Below, one piece after another: positions 8,227 to 18,300 of a stretch of DNA of 64,000 nt (the first letter of the stretch is position 1; every line of letters begins with the position of its first letter). The translations under genes and the position numbers were made by a program. The notes under the pieces were generated by a model. The model searched no databases. It was not told where the DNA came from and worked only from the letters and a program-made list of their open reading frames with translations. Origin of the DNA: G963666895 sp963666895 (lineage in GTDB: Bacteria > Desulfobacterota > Desulfovibrionia > Desulfovibrionales > Desulfovibrionaceae). The stretch lies in assembly GCA_963666895.2 (NCBI GenBank), contig CAXXNS010000008.1, forward strand, positions 1 through 64,000. Direction: 5' to 3'.

Positions 8227-8736
8227 GTGAGCAATCCCATGGTGCTTCTGGAGACGGACAAGGGCGAGATCCTCATCGAGCTGGACGCGGAAAAGGCGCC
8301 CAAGACCGTGGAGAATTTTCTCAAGTACGTGGACGACGGGTTCTACGACGGCCTGGTCTTCCATCGGGTCATCGAGAATTTCATGATCCAGGGCGGGGGC
8401 ATGGACGGTATGATGCGTGAGAAGGAGTCCGGCGCGCCCATCGAGAACGAGGCGGACAACGGTCTGGCCAACGACCGGGGCACCCTGGCCATGGCCCGGA
8501 CCAACGATCCCCACTCGGCCACGGCCCAGTTCTTCATCAACGTCAAGGACAACGGTTTCCTGAACCACAGCTCCAAGACCCCGGACGGCTGGGGCTACTG
8601 CGTGTTCGGCCGCGTCACCGAGGGCATGGACGTGGTGGACAAGATCCGCAAGGTGCAGACCACCACCAAGGGCTATCACCAGGACGTGCCCAAGGATCCG
8701 GTCTACATCTCCAAGGCGTCCCGCTTCGACGGCTAG
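8227..8736 (+). CDS. ppiB: Cyclophilin-type peptidyl-prolyl isomerase
   Basis: Cytoplasmic peptidyl-prolyl cis-trans isomerase (169 residues, no signal peptide). The family signature is clear: FHRVIENFMIQGGG, then TLAMARTNDPHSATAQFF with the substrate-binding Arg and Phe, and GYCVFGRVTEGMDVVD. GTG at 8227 is chosen because AAGGAG lies eight bases upstream; the nearby TTG (8221) is too close to it and the ATG at 8239 is farther. It follows the recombinase stop by two bases and is closed by a bidirectional terminator. Confidence 0.93.
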   Translation: MSNPMVLLETDKGEILIELDAEKAPKTVENFLKYVDDGFYDGLVFHRVIENFMIQGGGMDGMMREKESGAPIENEADNGLANDRGTLAMARTNDPHSATAQFFINVKDNGFLNHSSKTPDGWGYCVFGRVTEGMDVVDKIRKVQTTTKGYHQDVPKDPVYISKASRFDG

Positions 8737-8754
8737 GGCGTTCGATACGCAATG

Positions 8755-8783
8755 AAAAAGGCCGGGACGTCCCGGCCTTTTTT
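8755..8783. terminator. Bidirectional terminator after the cyclophilin gene
   Basis: Stem AAAGGCCGGGAC / GTCCCGGCCTTT with almost no loop, flanked by A tract (8755-8759) and T tract (8778-8783), so it works on both strands. It separates the cyclophilin from the convergent fusion gene at 8791. Confidence 0.9.
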
Positions 8784-8790
8784 ATGGCGT

Positions 8791-10539
8791 TCAGCGGGAA
8801 GGAAAGGCCCCGCGCACCAGCCCCTCGAAAAAGGCTCGGGCGTTGGTGCCCAGGGTGCGGACCCGGTAGCCCCCTTCCTGGACCACGAGAACGGGCAGGC
8901 CGAGCCCGCCGATCATCTCCCCGTTGGCCGCGAAGTCCTTGGGCGTCAGGGTCCAGGTGCCCGTGGGGTCGCTCTTGGCCGTGTCCAGGCCCAGGCCGAG
9001 CACCAGGATGTCCGGCTCGAACCGGACCACCCGCTTGAGCGCCTTGGCCAGTGCCTTGTGATAGGCCGCGCCGTCCACGTGTTCGGGCAGGGGCAGGTTG
9101 AGGTTGAACCCCTGGCCGTCGTCCAGGCCGGTTTCCTCCGCATAGCCCGAGAAATAGGGGTAGGCGAAGCTCGGATGTCCGTGGATGGACACGGTGAGCA
9201 CGTCGGAACGCTCGTAGAAGATGTCTTGGGTGCCGTTGCCGTGGTGGTAGTCCACGTCCAGCACGGCCACCCGGGCGTGTTTCGACAGGTAGCGGGCGCA
9301 CACGGCCGAGGTGTTGAAGTAGCAGAATCCGCCAAAGACCTTGGACTCGGCGTGGTGGCCCGGGGGGCGCACCAGGGCGTAGGCCAGGTGCGCTCCGTCG
9401 AGCAGAATCTGGGCGGCGGTCAGGCCGCAGTCCACGGCCCGCCGGGCCGCCCGGTAGGCGTTTTCGTTGAGCGGTGTGAAGGTGTCGATGCAGTAGTATC
9501 CGGCCCGTACGGGCAGGTCCTTGGGCGGACGGGCCTGGTTGCGGATGGGAAAGACGTAGGGGTAGACCGAGCGGCCCGGCGGCACGTTGGCGCAGACCTT
9601 TTTCAGGTAGTCCACAAAGGCCTTGTCGTGCACGGCCTTGATGTGCTCCTCCGGAAAGCGGTGGGGTTCCAGGCGGTGGAACAGGCCGGTGGGCTCGATG
9701 CCCTTGAGGATGGAGCCCACCCGCACCGGCGATTCCACGTATCCCCGGTCGCGCATGTGGTGGATCTCGTGGCGGTCGTTGACCGTCAGCCAGACCACCC
9801 GCTCCAGGTCCGGGCGGTGGTTTCCGGCCGGACGCGGCGCGGGCTTTTTCACGTAGCGGGGCGGTCGCAGGGGAACCGGAGACTCGGTGAACGAGGCGGC
9901 CACCTTGTCGGTGTAGTCCGGCCCGCAGATTCCGGCGTACTTGCGCCCCAGGATGGCCCGCACGATCTGGCGGGCCTCCATGGCATTCAGGTTTCGGTCC
10001 GGGTCCAACTGGTCCAGGACCAGATAGGGCGGGCAGTCGTCACCGGGCAGGACCGGGGTCTCGTAAGCCGTGCCGGCCACGGGACGCGCGCCGTATCGTT
10101 CGTAGAAGCGGAGGCGGGCCGCGTTCTGATCCAAGGCCGCGGCGTCGCGGCACAGGGCCGGGTCGTCGGGCAGGCACTCGAAGAGCAGCCAGGGCGAGCC
10201 TTCGGCCCGGGCCTCCTCGCGTACGCGCTCGTACAGGGCCGCGCCGATGCCGCCGCCCGTGCGGCCCGGGGTCACGGACATGAAGTCCAGGTAGCTGAAG
10301 CCGAGATCCGTGAAGTGCAGCACCAGGGCGAAGCCCAGCACCTTGCCCCGGGCCTTGTCCGCCACCAGGAGCACGGCCTTGAATCCGTGCCCCACCGGGT
10401 CGGCCAGAACCTTGGGCAGCTTGGCGATCTCGTCCTCGCTCAGCAGCTGGAACTGGTTGGCGAGGATGCCCTTGCAGGCGGCCATGGCCTCCCGGTCGGC
10501 CGGGGTGCGCACGGCGTGGACGCGGCGGATGCGGAACAT
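8791..10539 (-). CDS. GNAT acetyltransferase fused to HDAC/acetylpolyamine deacetylase
   Basis: Single 582-residue polypeptide with two opposed activities. Residues ~1-165 are a GNAT fold with acetyl-CoA loop GRTGGGIGAAL (~92-102). Residues ~245-580 are a class II-like histone-deacetylase/acetylpolyamine amidohydrolase: RPPGHHAE (His395, His396), FCYFNTSAV, zinc ligands in DVDYHHGNGTQ (Asp430, His432) and GLGLDTAKSDPTG (Asp519 or Asp524). Everything needed for both active sites seems present. Likely substrates are an acetylated small amine or a protein lysine, not decided by sequence. The ATG at 10539 has GGAGG nine bases upstream. It is downstream of the FAD oxidase gene in the same direction. 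Confidence 0.88.
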   Translation of the reverse strand: MFRIRRVHAVRTPADREAMAACKGILANQFQLLSEDEIAKLPKVLADPVGHGFKAVLLVADKARGKVLGFALVLHFTDLGFSYLDFMSVTPGRTGGGIGAALYERVREEARAEGSPWLLFECLPDDPALCRDAAALDQNAARLRFYERYGARPVAGTAYETPVLPGDDCPPYLVLDQLDPDRNLNAMEARQIVRAILGRKYAGICGPDYTDKVAASFTESPVPLRPPRYVKKPAPRPAGNHRPDLERVVWLTVNDRHEIHHMRDRGYVESPVRVGSILKGIEPTGLFHRLEPHRFPEEHIKAVHDKAFVDYLKKVCANVPPGRSVYPYVFPIRNQARPPKDLPVRAGYYCIDTFTPLNENAYRAARRAVDCGLTAAQILLDGAHLAYALVRPPGHHAESKVFGGFCYFNTSAVCARYLSKHARVAVLDVDYHHGNGTQDIFYERSDVLTVSIHGHPSFAYPYFSGYAEETGLDDGQGFNLNLPLPEHVDGAAYHKALAKALKRVVRFEPDILVLGLGLDTAKSDPTGTWTLTPKDFAANGEMIGGLGLPVLVVQEGGYRVRTLGTNARAFFEGLVRGAFPSR

Positions 10540-10629
10540 GGGCCGAACCTCCGTTTGGAACAGCGCCGAGTTGTCATGTGCCCGTTCCTGACGGTCGTCA
10601 AGAAGAAAAGAATGCCTGGTTCGGTGTTG

Positions 10630-11835
10630 TCAGTCCAGGGTTTCCAGCCGGTCGGCCAGGAGTTTGGCGAATGCGAAGGAGGCGGTGAAAGCCGGGGAGA
10701 TGGCGTTGAGTACGTGGAGCTGGCGCGGGCCGTCCTGGAGCACGAAGTCCATGACCAGTTGGGCCGTGCGCGTGTCCACCAGTTGCGGCCGGATGCCCAC
10801 CTTGGCCGAGGGCATGAGGTCCTCGAAGCGCAGCTCCGGCACCAGCTGCCGCGCGTCCTTGAAAAAGGCCCGGGCCCAATACTTGCGCGGCTCGGACAGG
10901 GCCACGGCCCGGAAGCCCTTGTTTCGGAAAAAGAGTTTGGCGTCGTGGGCCAGGATGGCCGGGGCCTCGGCCGAGATGCCACGCAGGATGCCGTAGTTCT
11001 CGCGGCCGAATGCCGGGATGGCCGTGGGGCCCAGATGCACGGAGCCGCTTGCCGAGCGGGTGAAGTGAACGCCCAGGAAGGGGTTGGCGATGTCCGGCAC
11101 CGGGTAGATGTTGCCTTGGCAGAGATGGGCCCGCTCGGGCCGCAAATTGCGGTACACGCCCTTGAACGGGATCAGGGCGTAGCCCTTGCCCTTGCCGAAG
11201 GCCCGGGCCAGCTTGTCGGCAAAGGCCCCGGCCGCGTTGACCAGCAGCCCGTAGGCCACCGGCCCTCTGGTGGTGCGCAACAGGCCGTGGCCGTCCGGTT
11301 TTACAGGACCTAAGGCCCGCACCCCGTGCAGGAAGCGCACCCGGCCCGTGTCCGCCAGTTCCTGGGCCAGCCGGGACACCACGGCCCGGGGGTCCACCTG
11401 GGCGGTCTCCCGGGACAGGAGCGCCTGGCCCGTGGTCCGGGCGTGGGGCTCCAGTTCGGCCAGCTCCTGCTCGTCGATCAGGGCCACGTCCGCGCCGTTG
11501 GCCGTGGCCCGGCGAAGGAGCTCCAGCAGGGCGGGAATCTCGCCCTCGTTCCGGGCCACGATGACCTTGCCCGATTCCAGCAGGGGCAGGCCGCGCTCCC
11601 GGCACCACTGCTTCATGGCCCGGTTTCCGGCCAGGCAGACCTTGGCCTTGAGGCTGTCCGGGGCGTAGTAGACCCCGGCGTGCAGCACCCCGGAGTTGCG
11701 GCCCGAGGCGTGCTGCCCGGGCGCGTCCTCCTTGTCCAGGACCAGCACGGACTCCCGGCCCCGCAGGACCAGCTCCCGGGCCAGGGCCAGGCCGGTGATG
11801 CCGGCTCCGCAGATGACGACTTCAGCGCGTTCCAT
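10630..11835 (-). CDS. lhgO: FAD-dependent L-2-hydroxyglutarate oxidase-like protein
   Basis: FAD oxidoreductase of the DAO family, about 401 residues. N-terminal dinucleotide fold VICGAGITGLALARELV (~6-22), followed by HASGRNSGVLHAGVYY, which is typical of L-2-hydroxyglutarate oxidase/dehydrogenase (LhgO/YgaF). Further matches: LVNAAGAFADKLA and GVHFTRSASGSVHLGP. The ATG at 11835 places the FAD motif at the N-terminus; upstream in-frame codons overlap a palindromic repeat and look non-coding. A palindromic element lies between it and the next gene upstream. L-2-hydroxyglutarate oxidation is inferred from family; other 2-hydroxyacids are possible. Confidence 0.85.
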   Translation of the reverse strand: MERAEVVICGAGITGLALARELVLRGRESVLVLDKEDAPGQHASGRNSGVLHAGVYYAPDSLKAKVCLAGNRAMKQWCRERGLPLLESGKVIVARNEGEIPALLELLRRATANGADVALIDEQELAELEPHARTTGQALLSRETAQVDPRAVVSRLAQELADTGRVRFLHGVRALGPVKPDGHGLLRTTRGPVAYGLLVNAAGAFADKLARAFGKGKGYALIPFKGVYRNLRPERAHLCQGNIYPVPDIANPFLGVHFTRSASGSVHLGPTAIPAFGRENYGILRGISAEAPAILAHDAKLFFRNKGFRAVALSEPRKYWARAFFKDARQLVPELRFEDLMPSAKVGIRPQLVDTRTAQLVMDFVLQDGPRQLHVLNAISPAFTASFAFAKLLADRLETLD

Positions 11836-11864
11836 CACTTTCTGTCTTTTAAAAATCTTTCCGG

Positions 11865-11989
11865 CAGGCCGTTCAAAAACCGCGAGGGCAAGGCGCAAGA
11901 AAAGTTCAAGACCGACGCGTACTCAATCTGTACGCGAGGGTTTGAACTTTTTGAAGCAACGTAGCCATCGTGGGAATTTCAACGGCCTG
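11865..11989. repeat. 125-bp interrupted palindrome (REP/MITE-like element)
   Basis: Outer arms CAGGCCGTT (11865-11873) and AACGGCCTG (11981-11989) are perfect complements. Near the centre CGCGTAC (11916-11922) pairs with GTACGCG (11930-11936), and AAAAGTTCAA (11900-11909) pairs with TTGAACTTTT (11942-11951). The element fills the gap between two minus-strand genes and touches the stop codon at 11990. A similar-sized palindrome sits in the rRNA spacer (25455-25578). It could also act as a terminator. Confidence 0.75.
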
Positions 11990-12433
11990 TTATGGCTTGG
12001 ACAGCAGGGCCAGTCCCGTATCCGGCTGCACCTTGCGCAGCATGGCCGTGCCCGTGATTTCCATGATCAGGAATTCGCCGATGAGCCAGGTGTCCACGCC
12101 CGGCCGGATGCAGCCGGTCAGGGTCTCGCGGCCCCGGCCCGTGGCCGCATGCATGTGCAGCCTGGGCACGCCGGACTCGTCCGCGAACAGGGTGCCTACG
12201 GCCAGGACCTCGCGCGGCTCGTCAAAGGACTCCTGGATGACCTCCAGGGGAACGGCGTCCTTGTCCTTGGGGCCGGCCACCACCGTGCCCGGGCCCAGTC
12301 CGCCGATGAGCCAGCAGGCCGCGCCCCGGATGTTCTTCTCCGCGGCGAAGTCCTCCACGACCTTGGGCAGGGTTTCGCCGTCCTCCAGCCGGAGCACGAA
12401 CACCCGGCCCACTCTTCCTTCCTCATATTGCAT
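11990..12433 (-). CDS. PPC (DUF296) domain protein
   Basis: 147-residue protein of the PPC/DUF296 family, found alone in bacteria and fused to AT-hooks in plant DNA-binding proteins. The fold runs from GRVFVLRLEDGETLPKV (~6) through IGGLGPGTVVAG to RLHMHAATGR (~90-99), whose His-x-His may bind metal, and ends with the GEFLIMEITG strand. There is no AT-hook here. Function in bacteria is unknown. GAGGAG upstream of the ATG gives a clear start. It follows the nuclease gene addB by 12 bp and may share its operon. Confidence 0.8.
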   Translation of the reverse strand: MQYEEGRVGRVFVLRLEDGETLPKVVEDFAAEKNIRGAACWLIGGLGPGTVVAGPKDKDAVPLEVIQESFDEPREVLAVGTLFADESGVPRLHMHAATGRGRETLTGCIRPGVDTWLIGEFLIMEITGTAMLRKVQPDTGLALLSKP

Positions 12434-12445
12434 GGGGTCTCCTCG

Positions 12446-15388
12446 TCAGGGTTCACAAAGGTTTTTCACCGCGCACCAATCGCAGCGGCGGTCCCGCAGG
12501 GCCGGGAAGTCCGGGGCCAGGAGCAGGTGCCGGACCACGAAGCGCACCAGCAGGGGCGCGGTCTCCAGGGCCGCTTCCTTTCGTTCCTGGCCGGTGCGTT
12601 TGGGGCCGAGCATCAGGACCTCGCGTCCCTTGTCGGCCAACTCCACCCAACCCGCGTCCAGGGGCGGGTTGCCCTGCGCCAGGGCGTCCATCCACAAATA
12701 GGCGGGCAATTGGATCCCGCCCGATGCCCTGGCGGTTTCGGACAACAAATCCGGTCCCTCGTCAAGTTCGGGCGTCCAGGCCTCCAGCCGGTCATGCAGG
12801 TCCACGTTTTCCCAGAAGCCCTTGGCGAACCCGGGCAGGGAGCCGGTCTTGTAGTCCAGGATGACCCGTCCGCCTTCCCGCTGGTCCACCCTGTCCACCT
12901 TGCCGGACAGGGTCACGCGCAGCCCCTCGATCTCCACTTCCCGGTGGATGGCGGTCTCCAGCTCCAGGACCCGGGTGCACGGCTGGTTTTCCAGGTAGCG
13001 GGCCAGGCGGTGGCGTCCGGCCGCCAGCAGGCTCTGGCGCACGTCGTACGGGGTCTGTCGGAAGAACGCGGTTTTGTCCAGCTCCTCCTCCAGCAGGGCG
13101 GTCAACAGTTCCGGGTCCAGGCCGGCCGGGTCCAGGTCCTGGCCCGTGCGCGGCTTGTAGAACCGTTGCAGGGCCTCATGCACGGCCTGGCCGAATTCGG
13201 CCGGATCGCCGTCCTCGCTGACCCCTTCCAGGGGGGACAGCCCGGCCAGCTTGGTGAAGTAGAACTGCCTGGGGCAGCGCAGATAGGCGTCCAGCCCGGT
13301 GACCGGCACCGTTCCCTTGGTCAGCCAAAGGCGCACGGCCCGGGCCAGGGGTTCGGTCTTGGGCACGGCCCGCTCGCGCCGTGGCGGGGGCGCGGTGGGG
13401 AAGCGCAGGAGCCGCAAGGGCTCGTCCCCGGGCTTGAGCACATGGCCCAGCTCCTTTTCCCGCTGCCAGAGCAACTGCTCCACGAACCGGGAGCGCAGGG
13501 ACTTGGAGTCGAACAACCCCGGGGTCACGCCGGCCTGGTACAGGAGCACGGCCTTGTCCGCGCCCATGAGCAGCCGGGTGAAGTTGTACGCGGCCACGTG
13601 GTCGCGCTGGCGGGCGTCGGGCAGCCCGGCCAGATGGCGCAGGGGGTCGGGCAGCAGGGGGTCGGGCGCGGCCGCGCCGGGCAGCTTGTCCTCGGTGGCG
13701 TCCAGCACGAACAGGGTCTTGAAGGCCAACAGCCGTGTCTCCAGCATGCCCAGGACCTGGAGTCCGGCCAGGGGCTCGGGCTCGAACGAGACCCGCTCGC
13801 CCCGGCAGAGCTGGCGCAGGATGGAGAACAGGGTGCCCGGCTGGAAGGCCCGGTCGCGCAACCGGCTGGCCAGGAGCTGGGGCACGAGGTCGGCCCGCAG
13901 CCGGGCCAGGTATTCGGCGTCGATGAGATGCCTGTTCCAGTGGTCCCGGCCGCGCTCGATGAGCAGGTCGGCCATGCGGGTCAGGGCCCGGGCCAGGTGG
14001 CCCAGGTTGGACAGATTTTCGAAATTCCTGATGAAAACTGCAACAATATCCCGGACCAGGGCCAGTCCGGTTTCCTGGTCCACGTCCTCCAGGGGCGCGA
14101 CGCCAAAGGCCGGGGTCCACTCCTCCGGGTCCTGGTGCTTGAGCCCGGCCCGTACGGCCTGCTCCCAGGCCCGGAGCAGGGGCCGCAGGGATCGGCCGTC
14201 CTGGCCCGGCCGGGCCAGCATGCGTATCCAGGGGTGGCGCAGCAGGGCGATCAGGTCGCGCCAGCGGTACAGGGCCCTGCTCTGGTCATGCCCCTGGTCG
14301 CGGACCGCATGTTCCTGCAGGGCCATGACCATTTCCACCAGCTGGTAGAGCCCGGTGCGGGTCAGGGGGTAGCCCATGGACACGTTGAGGTCCGTGGGCG
14401 GCAGGTGGTGCAGGGCCGGGATCAGGGCCGAGGTCTCGGGCAGGACCACGGCCGCGTCCTCCAGGCTCTCGGCCCGGGCCAGCTCCTGTTCCAGCGCGGC
14501 CAGCTGGGAGTGCAGGTCGAAGCCTTCGATGAACGACACCTCGGGTCCGTTTCCCGCCGTCGGGTCCAGCGGCTCCAGGAGTTCGGCCTTCACGCCCCAG
14601 TCCTTGAGCCAGGCCCGGTGTTCGGTTTCGCAGGGGTGGACCTGTCCGCCCAGGGCCAAGGCCGGGTCGCCGTGCCACAGCACCTCCAGCCTGTCCCGGT
14701 CGCGCAGGGCCGTGAACAGGGCCCGCTCCGCCCCGGACAGGCCGTAGAACCCGGCCGAGACCACGGGCGCGTCGTCCAGCCCGGTCTCCAGGTTGTCCAG
14801 GGCCTGGTCCATGTTGGCCAGGACCAGTCGGGCGTCCAGGCCCGGCGTGGTCAATCCCTTGGTTTCCAACTCGGACACGTACTGCCCGGCGATGACGCCC
14901 AATTGTTCCAGCAGGGCCGCGGCCCAGTCCGTGACCTCGCCCTGGAGGTGGGCCAGGTTGGCCGGGGCCACGTCCTGGCGCAGCATCTCCTCCAGCAGCC
15001 CGGCCAGGCGGAAGCCCCAGGGCAGGAAGGGCTCGGCCTCCCGGGGCAACAGGGCCAGGAGTCCGGAGCCCTGGGCCTGCAACTCCTGCGCGATGTCCAG
15101 GAGCAGCCCGGCCTGGTCCAGCCGCCCGGCCTGGCGGGCCGGTTCGGGCCGCAGCCCGTCGGCCAGCAGGGCCATGAACCCCTGGGAGGTGTACAGCCGG
15201 GGCAGGAAGCAGGGCCTGGGAATCTCCTCGGCCGTGGCCATCCACTCGCGCAGATAGCGGGCCGGACGGTCGTGCGGAAAGACCACCACCGCCCGGGACA
15301 GGGGCGGGGCGTCCGGCCGCAGCAGGAAGCGGGCCAGGGCCGGGATGAAGCGGCCGCGCCAGTCGGCCACGTACACGGGCCTGGTCAT
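12446..15388 (-). CDS. addB: AddB-like helicase-nuclease subunit with Fe-S nuclease domain
   Basis: Partner subunit of an AddAB-type double-strand-break repair complex (980 residues). The N-terminal part is helicase-like but lacks a clear Walker A, as expected of the AddB fold. The C-terminal PD-(D/E)XK nuclease has GKVDRVD and VILDYKTG. Four cysteines fit the AddB iron-sulfur clasp: one in LRCPRQFYF (~705) and three in CDWCAVKNLC near the end (C-x2-C-x5-C). Its ATG overlaps the addA stop by 4 bp (ATGA), giving tight coupling. The complex unwinds and trims DNA ends before RecA loading. Confidence 0.88.
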   Translation of the reverse strand: MTRPVYVADWRGRFIPALARFLLRPDAPPLSRAVVVFPHDRPARYLREWMATAEEIPRPCFLPRLYTSQGFMALLADGLRPEPARQAGRLDQAGLLLDIAQELQAQGSGLLALLPREAEPFLPWGFRLAGLLEEMLRQDVAPANLAHLQGEVTDWAAALLEQLGVIAGQYVSELETKGLTTPGLDARLVLANMDQALDNLETGLDDAPVVSAGFYGLSGAERALFTALRDRDRLEVLWHGDPALALGGQVHPCETEHRAWLKDWGVKAELLEPLDPTAGNGPEVSFIEGFDLHSQLAALEQELARAESLEDAAVVLPETSALIPALHHLPPTDLNVSMGYPLTRTGLYQLVEMVMALQEHAVRDQGHDQSRALYRWRDLIALLRHPWIRMLARPGQDGRSLRPLLRAWEQAVRAGLKHQDPEEWTPAFGVAPLEDVDQETGLALVRDIVAVFIRNFENLSNLGHLARALTRMADLLIERGRDHWNRHLIDAEYLARLRADLVPQLLASRLRDRAFQPGTLFSILRQLCRGERVSFEPEPLAGLQVLGMLETRLLAFKTLFVLDATEDKLPGAAAPDPLLPDPLRHLAGLPDARQRDHVAAYNFTRLLMGADKAVLLYQAGVTPGLFDSKSLRSRFVEQLLWQREKELGHVLKPGDEPLRLLRFPTAPPPRRERAVPKTEPLARAVRLWLTKGTVPVTGLDAYLRCPRQFYFTKLAGLSPLEGVSEDGDPAEFGQAVHEALQRFYKPRTGQDLDPAGLDPELLTALLEEELDKTAFFRQTPYDVRQSLLAAGRHRLARYLENQPCTRVLELETAIHREVEIEGLRVTLSGKVDRVDQREGGRVILDYKTGSLPGFAKGFWENVDLHDRLEAWTPELDEGPDLLSETARASGGIQLPAYLWMDALAQGNPPLDAGWVELADKGREVLMLGPKRTGQERKEAALETAPLLVRFVVRHLLLAPDFPALRDRRCDWCAVKNLCEP

Positions 15389-18300
15389 GGCCGGACCTCT
15401 ACGCGCTCAAGGCGCTGCTCATCCAGGTAGACCAGCAGGCCGGACAGGGGTCCGGGCGCGCCCATGTCCGCCAGGATGGCCAGATAGCGGCGCACCTGGC
15501 CGTGGTGCTCCGGGTCGGCCCGGCCGGTCTTGAAGTCCACCACCAGGCTGCCGCGCTCGTGGGCGTGGAGCAGGTCGGGCCGCCGGGGCTTGTCGCCCTC
15601 GGCCAGCAAGGTGGGCTCGTAACGTCCGTTCAGCAGGGCCGGGCGCAGCTCGTCCAGGGACAGGGCCCAGGCCACCATGGCCTCCAGCTCTTGGGCCAAG
15701 ACATCGCGCTGGTCCGGCTCCATGGTGTCCAGCAGGGGGAAGAAGCGCAGGGACGCCTCCACGGCCCGGCGGGCATCGGCCGCGTCGTCGCCGGTCGGGC
15801 GCAGCAGCTCCAGGGCCTTGTGCGCTGCCTCTCCGCGCTGCCTGGCCCGCACGCCCTGGTCCGGTCCGCACTGCTCCAGGTGGCTGTACACACGCAGCCG
15901 GGGCAGTCCGGCCGGTTCTTCTTCGGGAGGTTCGGTAACGGGCTTTTCAGGAGCGGCCGGGGCCGGGGCAAAGGGATGCATGGGCTGCTGTGGCCGTTCG
16001 CCGGATTCCAGCGAGTCGCCCAATACCTTGGGCAGGAGCAGGTTCATGGCCGACAGGGCCGCGCTGGAAATGCGCGGGGCGTTGTCCGGATAGAACCCGT
16101 ACAACTCCTCCCGGGCCCGGGTCCAGGCCACGTAGAGCAGGTTGAGTTGTTCCAGGGCGTTGTGGGCCAGCCGTTGCCTATAGGGCGCGCCCAGGCCCGG
16201 GGACAGGTCGGCTAGGTACTGGCGGCCGCCGTGCTCCACCAGGGCGAACTCGTTCCAGGGCGCGACCTTCCAGTGGTGGAACGGCACCAGGACCACGGGG
16301 AACTCCAGCCCCTTGGCCTTGTGGATGGTCAGGATGCGCACCGCGTCCAGGCCCTCGGGCAGGGGGGTCTTCTCCTCGTGGCCGCGCTCGGCCCAGAAGT
16401 CCAGGAACGCGGTCAGGGAGCCGTGGCCGTGCTCGCCCGCCTGATGCACCACCTCCAGGAAGCGGCGCACGGGCAGCTCGGCCCCGGGGTTGTTTTCCAG
16501 GACCCGGAAGCGGGCCAGGGCCCGGCGCAGCAGATCGTAGGGCGCGTCCATGCCCGCCCGGTCCAGCAGGTTGTGCAGGAAGCCTTCCCATTGCTTTGGG
16601 AAGTCGCGGCGGAAGTCGTGCCACAGGGATTTGGATTGCTCGGGCCGGGCCAGCCAGTCCAGCACGGTTTCCCGGGCCAGGCCCGTGGCCGTGAGAAAGA
16701 CCTCGTCCCCGCACAGGACTTCGGCCAGGGACAGGCCGTCCTCGGGGAAGTCCAGCCAGGAGAGCAGGGCGGTCAGTTGGCGGATGACCGGGTGGCGGGC
16801 GATCTGCAGGCTCTGGTCCGTGACCACGGGGATGGACTCCTCCAGCAGCCGGGCGCAGACCTGCTCGGCCTGGTCCCCGGTGCGCACCAGCACGGCCAGG
16901 TCGGACAGGGGCCGCCGCGCGGCCAGGTCCGTGACCAGGAGCTGGGCCACGGCTTCTACAGCTTGCGTCTCGATCTCGGCCTTGGAGCCCCCGGGCAGCC
17001 GCTCGAAGCGCACGTACCCGCCGCTACGGTCCTTGTCCGGGGGCAATTCCTGGGATGCGTCCGCGAACGCGGCCTCCAGGTCCTGCACAAATTCGTCCGC
17101 CTGGTCCGGGTCCCCCCCGGGCAGCAGCGCGTTGGCCAGAGCCTGGGCGGAATCCGGCTGGGCCAGGTTGGTGAAGAAGTCGTTATTGAAGCCCACCACC
17201 CGCTTCAGGCTGCGCCAGTTGCAGGGCAACCGTTCAATGTCGGGCCCGGCCAGCATGGCCAGACCCTGCCCGGCCACCTCGTCAAAGAGCCGGGCGTCCC
17301 CGCCGCGCCAGCCGTAAATGGCCTGCTTCACGTCGCCCACGTAGAACAGGCTGCCGCCCTTGGACAAACATTCCTCGGCCAGGGGCGCCAGGGCGGACCA
17401 CTGGTCCCGGCCCGTGTCCTGGAACTCGTCCACCAGCAGATGGTGGAGCCGCCCGCCCAACCGGCAGAAGGCGTCGGGCACGCCCGTGGACTCGTCCAGG
17501 AGCCGGTGCACCAGCCCGGGCAGCCTGCGGATGGGCAGGCTGGCCTGCTCGCGCTCGATCTCCTCCAGGCAGGCCAGCAGTTCCAGGGCCAGGTCCACGG
17601 ACGGGGCCAGCACGTACGCGCCCTTGAGCACGCTGAACTCTCCCCGGTGTTCGGCGGCCGTTTGGACCAGCCGCTGGTAGGCCGCGCAGGCCTGGGCCGA
17701 GGCCGCGCCCCTGGAAGCGGCGTTGAGGCATTCGTCCAGATGGGCCTTGGATGCGAAGGCCGAGTCCGGGGGCGGGTCGAACAGGTTCAGGCCGTCGAAC
17801 TTTTCAAGATACTTGATGAAATTGTTGTTGACCGCCAGCTTCTCCCGGGCCAGGGCCAACCGCAGGTCGCGCACCGCGTCCGCCAGTCCGGTGCGCGAGG
17901 CCTGGAGCAGGGCCAGGAGTCGCTCCTGATCCGTGTCCGGGTGGCTGGGGTGGTCCATGAGGTGGCGCACCAGATCGCCCAGCCGGTCCCGGAAGCCCTG
18001 GGCCAGCCAGAACCCCTTGGCCTGCTGGGCCTGGATCAGGGTGCGCATGGCCGTTTCGAAGCGTTGCCTGGCCTCCTCGTCCCCGGCTTCGCATCGGGCC
18101 AGGAAGCGGTCCAGGGCCAGGTCCAGGAGTTCCTGCTCGTCGAAGGCCAGCTGGAAGTCCGGCGGCAGCCCGGCCTCCAGGGCGAAGATGGACAGGAGCA
18201 TGTGCAGCAGGCTGTCGATGGTCCGGATGTTGAGGCGCTGGTAGCGGCGCAGGATGGCGGTCAGCTGGTCCTCGGCCAGGGCCGGGGTCCAGGAATCGTC

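Noticed and set aside
8752..11313. Very long open frame on the plus strand opposite the GNAT-deacetylase and FAD oxidase genes
   Set aside because: It mirrors the two minus-strand genes, has Gly/Gln/His/Arg-biased composition typical of GC-rich antisense frames, and shows no domain.
11696..15430. Open frame of more than 1200 codons on the plus strand across addB
   Set aside because: Antisense shadow of addB; composition is low-complexity and no motif is seen, while the minus strand encodes clear nuclease motifs.
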